Assembly (NCBI GenBank): GCA_934234215.1
Contig: CAKQHB010000009.1
Coordinates: 1-64,000 of the forward strand
Source: an uncultured Cuneatibacter sp.
Lineage (GTDB): Bacteria > Bacillota > Clostridia > Lachnospirales > Lachnospiraceae
Direction of reading: 5' to 3'
DNA length: 64,000 nt
The notes beneath the pieces are model-generated. The model was not told the DNA's origin, did not search any database, and saw nothing but the letters and a program-made list of their open reading frames with translations. Of the stretch, positions 60,975 through 64,000 are shown in pieces. Position 1 is the stretch's first letter. Each line of letters starts with the position of its first letter. A program made the translations under genes and the position numbers.

Positions 60975-61742
60975 ATGGAGCAGACAGAAGTAGCGGAGAT
61001 TTTACAGGAAGTGCATGGCGGCAGCATGTCGCCGGAGGAAGCACTGATCAAACTGAAACTGGAACCATTTGAAGAACTTGGATATGCAAAGATCGATACT
61101 CACCGTGGACTGCGGCAGGGAGCGAACGAAGTGATTTTCGGACAGAATAAGACCGTCGAGCAAATGGAAGGCATCGTGCAGCACATGATGGCGCAGGGAG
61201 CGACGAACATTCTGATTACGAGAGTGTCAGAGGCTGCGGCTGCGGAACTGGAGAAAAGGATTCCCATGAACTATTCCAAAGCAGCACATCTGGCAGTGGC
61301 GAATCCGGCAGAGATTGAGAAAGTCGGCAAGATCGTCATTGCCTCTGGCGGCACGAGCGATATTCCGGTGTGTGAGGAAGCAGCATTGACAGCAGAAGCA
61401 TTGGGAAACCGTGTTATGAGACTGTATGATGTGGGCGTCGCCGGAATTCACAGACTGTTGGCGAATCTGGAGCCTTTGATGGATGCGCGGGCTGTGATCG
61501 CAGTCGCCGGAATGGAAGGCGCACTGGCAAGCGTAGTGGGTGGTCTGGTGGATTGCCCGGTCATCGCAGTGCCTACCAGCGTTGGCTATGGAGCAAGCTT
61601 CGGCGGTGTCAGCGCACTGCTTTCGATGCTGAATTCCTGTGCCAGCGGCATCAGTGTCGTAAACATTGATAACGGATTTGGTGCCGGATATCTGGCATCT
61701 ATGATCAATAAAATGCCGGGAATCCCGGAACATCAGAAATAA
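60975..61742 (+). CDS. larB: Pyridinium-3,5-biscarboxylic acid mononucleotide synthase LarB
   Basis: The start chosen is ATG 60975 after GAGGCAGG. The 255-residue protein has the PurE-like core: IVIASGGTSDIPVCEEAALTAEALG, then AVAGMEGALASVVGGLVDCPVIAVPTSVGYG and NIDNGFGAGYLASMIN. LarB carboxylates nicotinic acid adenine dinucleotide and hydrolyses the phosphoanhydride, the first step to the nickel-pincer cofactor of lactate racemase. larC follows 14 bases later. larE and larA are not in the window, so they must lie elsewhere if the pathway is complete. Confidence 0.94.
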   Translation: MEQTEVAEILQEVHGGSMSPEEALIKLKLEPFEELGYAKIDTHRGLRQGANEVIFGQNKTVEQMEGIVQHMMAQGATNILITRVSEAAAAELEKRIPMNYSKAAHLAVANPAEIEKVGKIVIASGGTSDIPVCEEAALTAEALGNRVMRLYDVGVAGIHRLLANLEPLMDARAVIAVAGMEGALASVVGGLVDCPVIAVPTSVGYGASFGGVSALLSMLNSCASGISVVNIDNGFGAGYLASMINKMPGIPEHQK

Positions 61743-61756
61743 CAGGAGAAAAACAG

Positions 61757-63196
61757 ATGAAGACGTTATATTTTGAGTGCAGAATGGGTGCGGCAGGAGA
61801 TATGGTGACGGCTGCACTGTATGAGCTTCTGAGTGAGGAGCAGAAAGCACTGTTTCTGGAGAAGATGAACCATCTGATGCCGGAAGTGCAGGTACATGCG
61901 ATGGAGCGTGTGCGCAGCGGAATCACCGGAACCGGTATGGAAGTGCTGATCCACGGTGAGGAGGAAGCAGCAGGCGAAGACGCAGATCATGTACATACAC
62001 ATGATCACGAACATCATCACGACGATGAGGATCACGATCATGAGCACCACCATCACGACGATGAGGATCACGATCATGAGCACCACCATCACGACGATGA
62101 GGATCACGATCATGAGCACCATCATCACGACGATGGGCATGATCACGAGCATCACCATCATGATGACGAGCACCATCACGACCACGAGCATGCGCACCAT
62201 CATGACCACGACCATGAACATCATCATGAGCATACGCATCCGCATGTTCATCGCGGATTACCGGAGATTCAGCACATGATCGAGAGCTTTGATCTGCCGC
62301 AGGAAGTTCGGGATCAGGCGATGGCAGTTTATCGCCATATTGCAGAAGCAGAGTCTGCGGCGCACGGAAGACCGGTGGAAGAAGTACACTTCCACGAAGT
62401 TGGTGCATTGGATGCGGTAGCAGATGTAACAGGAGCTTGCTATGCGTTGTATCTGCTGCACCCGGATCAGGTTCTGGTTTCTCCCATCAATGTGGGCAAT
62501 GGCACCGTTCGTGCAGCGCATGGCATTCTTCCGGTACCGGCACCGGCGACGGCCTTCTTGTTGAAGGAAGTTCCATCTTATATGAATCCGGACCCGATTG
62601 GAGAGCTTTGTACTCCTACCGGAGCTGCTTTGCTGCGGACATTTGCAGATGGCTATCAGCAGATGCCGGTGATGCAGGTGGAACAGATCGGCTACGGCAT
62701 GGGCAAAAAAGAGTTTGACCGTCTGAATGGTGTGCGGGTATTTTATGGTGAGCAGGAGATCCGTCCGGAAGGGCCGAACCAGCAGATCTGCCAGCTGTCG
62801 GCAAATCTGGACGACATGACAGCGGAGGAGCTGGGCTATGCATCGGAGCAGCTGTTGGTGGCTGGCGCACTGGATGTGTATACGGTGGCAGCAACGATGA
62901 AGAAGAGTCGTCCCGGTGTCGTTTTTTCCTGTCTGTGCAAAGAGGCGGATCAGGATCGTATGGCAGCGTTGATGCTGCGCTACACAACCAGCTTTGGTGT
63001 GCGAGTAGAAAAATGTGACCGCTATGCAATGGACATTCACTTCGAGAAAGAGGAGACTCCCTATGGTACGGTTACAAAGAAGACCGGAACTGGCTACGGC
63101 CTCACAAAGTCCAAGTATGAGTACGAGGATCTGGCAAAGCTGGCGAGAGAGCGGGAGACTTCGATCCGTGAGATTCGCGAAGCAAAGAAAGTCTGA
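61757..63196 (+). CDS. larC: Nickel-pincer cofactor synthase LarC with long poly-His insertion
   Basis: The 479-residue protein opens MKTLYFECRMGAAGDM (LarC N-domain) and continues to the C-terminal domain in one frame, with no need for the ribosomal frameshift described for Lactobacillus larC1/larC2. Residues 78-165 form a His/Asp/Glu tract with 48 histidines, largely from a 36-bp unit repeated three times (62015-62122). LarC inserts nickel into the sulfur-bearing cofactor using CTP. The tract is a likely nickel store. The conserved FHEVGALDAVADV segment follows it. Confidence 0.94.
   Translation: MKTLYFECRMGAAGDMVTAALYELLSEEQKALFLEKMNHLMPEVQVHAMERVRSGITGTGMEVLIHGEEEAAGEDADHVHTHDHEHHHDDEDHDHEHHHHDDEDHDHEHHHHDDEDHDHEHHHHDDGHDHEHHHHDDEHHHDHEHAHHHDHDHEHHHEHTHPHVHRGLPEIQHMIESFDLPQEVRDQAMAVYRHIAEAESAAHGRPVEEVHFHEVGALDAVADVTGACYALYLLHPDQVLVSPINVGNGTVRAAHGILPVPAPATAFLLKEVPSYMNPDPIGELCTPTGAALLRTFADGYQQMPVMQVEQIGYGMGKKEFDRLNGVRVFYGEQEIRPEGPNQQICQLSANLDDMTAEELGYASEQLLVAGALDVYTVAATMKKSRPGVVFSCLCKEADQDRMAALMLRYTTSFGVRVEKCDRYAMDIHFEKEETPYGTVTKKTGTGYGLTKSKYEYEDLAKLARERETSIREIREAKKV
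62015..62122 (+). repeat. Three tandem 36-bp repeats in larC encoding His/Asp/Glu
   Basis: Units at 62015-62050, 62051-62086 and 62087-62122 begin CATCACGACGATGAGGATCA and are identical but for one base at the end of the third. Length keeps the frame, so copy-number change would alter only the His tract length. Confidence 0.92.
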
Positions 63197-63214
63197 ATAT
63201 CAGGAAAGAAATTT

Positions 63215-63922
63215 ATGATAAAAACGATTTTATTTGATCTGGATGGAACACTGCTTCCGATGGATCAGGAAGTATTTACAAAGAGTTATTTTGCGGAGCT
63301 GGCGAAAAAGCTGGCTCCGTACGAATATGATATGGAGCGGCTCATACCGGCAATCTGGAATGGTGTCAAAGCCATGGTCATCAATACGAGTGGCAGCACA
63401 AACGAGGAAGCATTCTGGAAGGACTTTGCGAAGAGTTTTCCGGAGAAGGATGTGAGAAAGCAGGAGCCGATCTTTCTGGAATTTTATCAAAACGAATTTC
63501 AGAAAGCACAGCAGGTGTGTGGATTCAATCCGGAAGCTGCAAAGACGGTGCAATTATGTAAGGAACTGGGCTATGAAGTGGCGCTTGCGACGAATCCGCT
63601 GTTTCCATCGGTGGCAACTGAGAGTCGGATCCGCTGGGCAGGACTTGCACCGGAAGACTTTCTGATGTATACCACTTACGAAAATATTCATGCCTGCAAG
63701 CCGAACCTGGACTACTATCGGGAAATTTTGCAGAAGATCGGTCGCAAGCCGGAAGAGTGCGTGATGGTAGGAAACGATGTCGGGGAAGACATGATCGCAG
63801 AGAAACTGGGAATGAAGGTATTTCTGCTGAAAGACTGCCTGATCAATACGAAAGAGCAGGAGATCAACCAGTATCCACAGGGAGGATTTCAGGAACTGCA
63901 GGAGTATTTGAAGAGGCTGTAA
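63215..63922 (+). CDS. HAD-superfamily hydrolase
   Basis: The 235-residue protein has HAD motif I FDLDGTLL (Asp8 and Asp10), motif II ALATNP, motif III Lys in HACKPN, and motif IV GNDVGEDM. The long cap between motifs I and II (about 15-110) is of subclass I. It is probably a small-molecule phosphatase; the substrate is unknown. It starts 18 bases after larC and is likely in the same operon. Confidence 0.88.
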   Translation: MIKTILFDLDGTLLPMDQEVFTKSYFAELAKKLAPYEYDMERLIPAIWNGVKAMVINTSGSTNEEAFWKDFAKSFPEKDVRKQEPIFLEFYQNEFQKAQQVCGFNPEAAKTVQLCKELGYEVALATNPLFPSVATESRIRWAGLAPEDFLMYTTYENIHACKPNLDYYREILQKIGRKPEECVMVGNDVGEDMIAEKLGMKVFLLKDCLINTKEQEINQYPQGGFQELQEYLKRL

Positions 63923-63945
63923 AATGTGTGGAAAGGAAGATGCAG

Positions 63946-64000
63946 ATGGGACGTTTTGTGAATCCAAATAACAGTGCGTTTCGAGTGGCACTAAACAGTG
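63946..64000 (+). CDS. 5' end of a probable AAA-ATPase-like/PD-(D/E)XK gene, cut by the window edge
   Basis: AGGAAG then ATG 63946 gives 18 codons, MGRFVNPNNSAFRVALNS, before the window ends. This start closely resembles, from memory, the family of AAA-ATPase-like proteins with a C-terminal PD-(D/E)XK nuclease domain that is highly expanded in gut Lachnospiraceae (typical start: GRFLNPGN-x-x-F-x-x-ALNSxIYVDKT). An earlier in-frame ATG at 63940 is possible. Role in that family is not settled. Confidence 0.55.
   Translation, partial: MGRFVNPNNSAFRVALNS

Noticed and set aside
61766..62408. Long Met/Val-rich and His/Arg-rich frames opposite larC
   Set aside because: They are complements of the repeated His/Asp codons and carry no independent signals.

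Overview
The window reads as a chromosomal segment of a Clostridia-class Firmicute, most likely a gut-type Lachnospiraceae. Evidence: a spoIID/spoIIQ-like pair and a GerM-domain lipoprotein (endospore former), DnaE-type Pol III, type III glutamine synthetase, strong AGGAGG ribosome sites, and the syntenic run tig-clpP-clpX-lon-engB-dnaE-pfkA. I recognise no rRNA or tRNA gene and no CRISPR array.

Layout: (1) 1-4.6 kb: the first codons of a probable IS3-type transposase at the left edge, spoIID, a catalytically degenerate M23 protein, then a CYTH/MFS pair and a DJ-1 protein read divergently from a consensus promoter. (2) 4.7-16.7 kb: housekeeping block (trigger factor, ClpP, ClpX, Lon, EngB, DnaE, PfkA, TrmH-like methyltransferase). 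(3) 17-26.4 kb: SH3/SleB-type lipoprotein hydrolase, MATE pump, ACT protein, a 52-codon zinc-ribbon gene, aroC, a beta-CASP nuclease, a DUF3810-type membrane metalloprotease and an esterase. (4) 26.4-30.4 kb: an A+T-richer lipoprotein/ABC-transporter module bracketed by two related terminator-like palindromes. (5) 30.5-41.3 kb: methyltransferase, TenA, SDR epimerase; on the minus strand glnN with a probable attenuator, fba-srtB, and yfhO-argH. (6) 41.4-52.6 kb: amidase with a structured leader, a gene split by an in-frame amber codon, a small zinc-ribbon membrane protein, argG and argCJBD divergent around ARG boxes, a Gfo/Idh oxidoreductase and an NYN/OST-HTH protein. (7) 52.8-64 kb: small DMT protein, lipoprotein ComEA, OmpR/HK pair, GerM, ComEC, then HIT-holA-larB-larC-HAD, and the first codons of an AAA-ATPase-like gene at the right edge.

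The genes give a coherent picture: protein quality control and DNA replication, arginine synthesis (argC, J, B, D, G, H; argF not in the window) under apparent ArgR control, DNA uptake (comEA, comEC), and nickel-pincer cofactor assembly (larB, larC).

The most unusual signal is non-coding. At least seven long, nearly symmetric palindromes of 70-315 bp occupy intergenic gaps, almost all next to gene 3' ends. Their cores keep a common centre out to the tips, so a transcript would fold into one giant hairpin. One looks like a palindrome inserted into the loop of another with a 6-bp duplication, and an apparent empty counterpart lies 4 kb away. Two share a GAATTTGC...GCAAATTC core. They are presented as candidate mobile or terminator-associated elements; no database comparison was possible.
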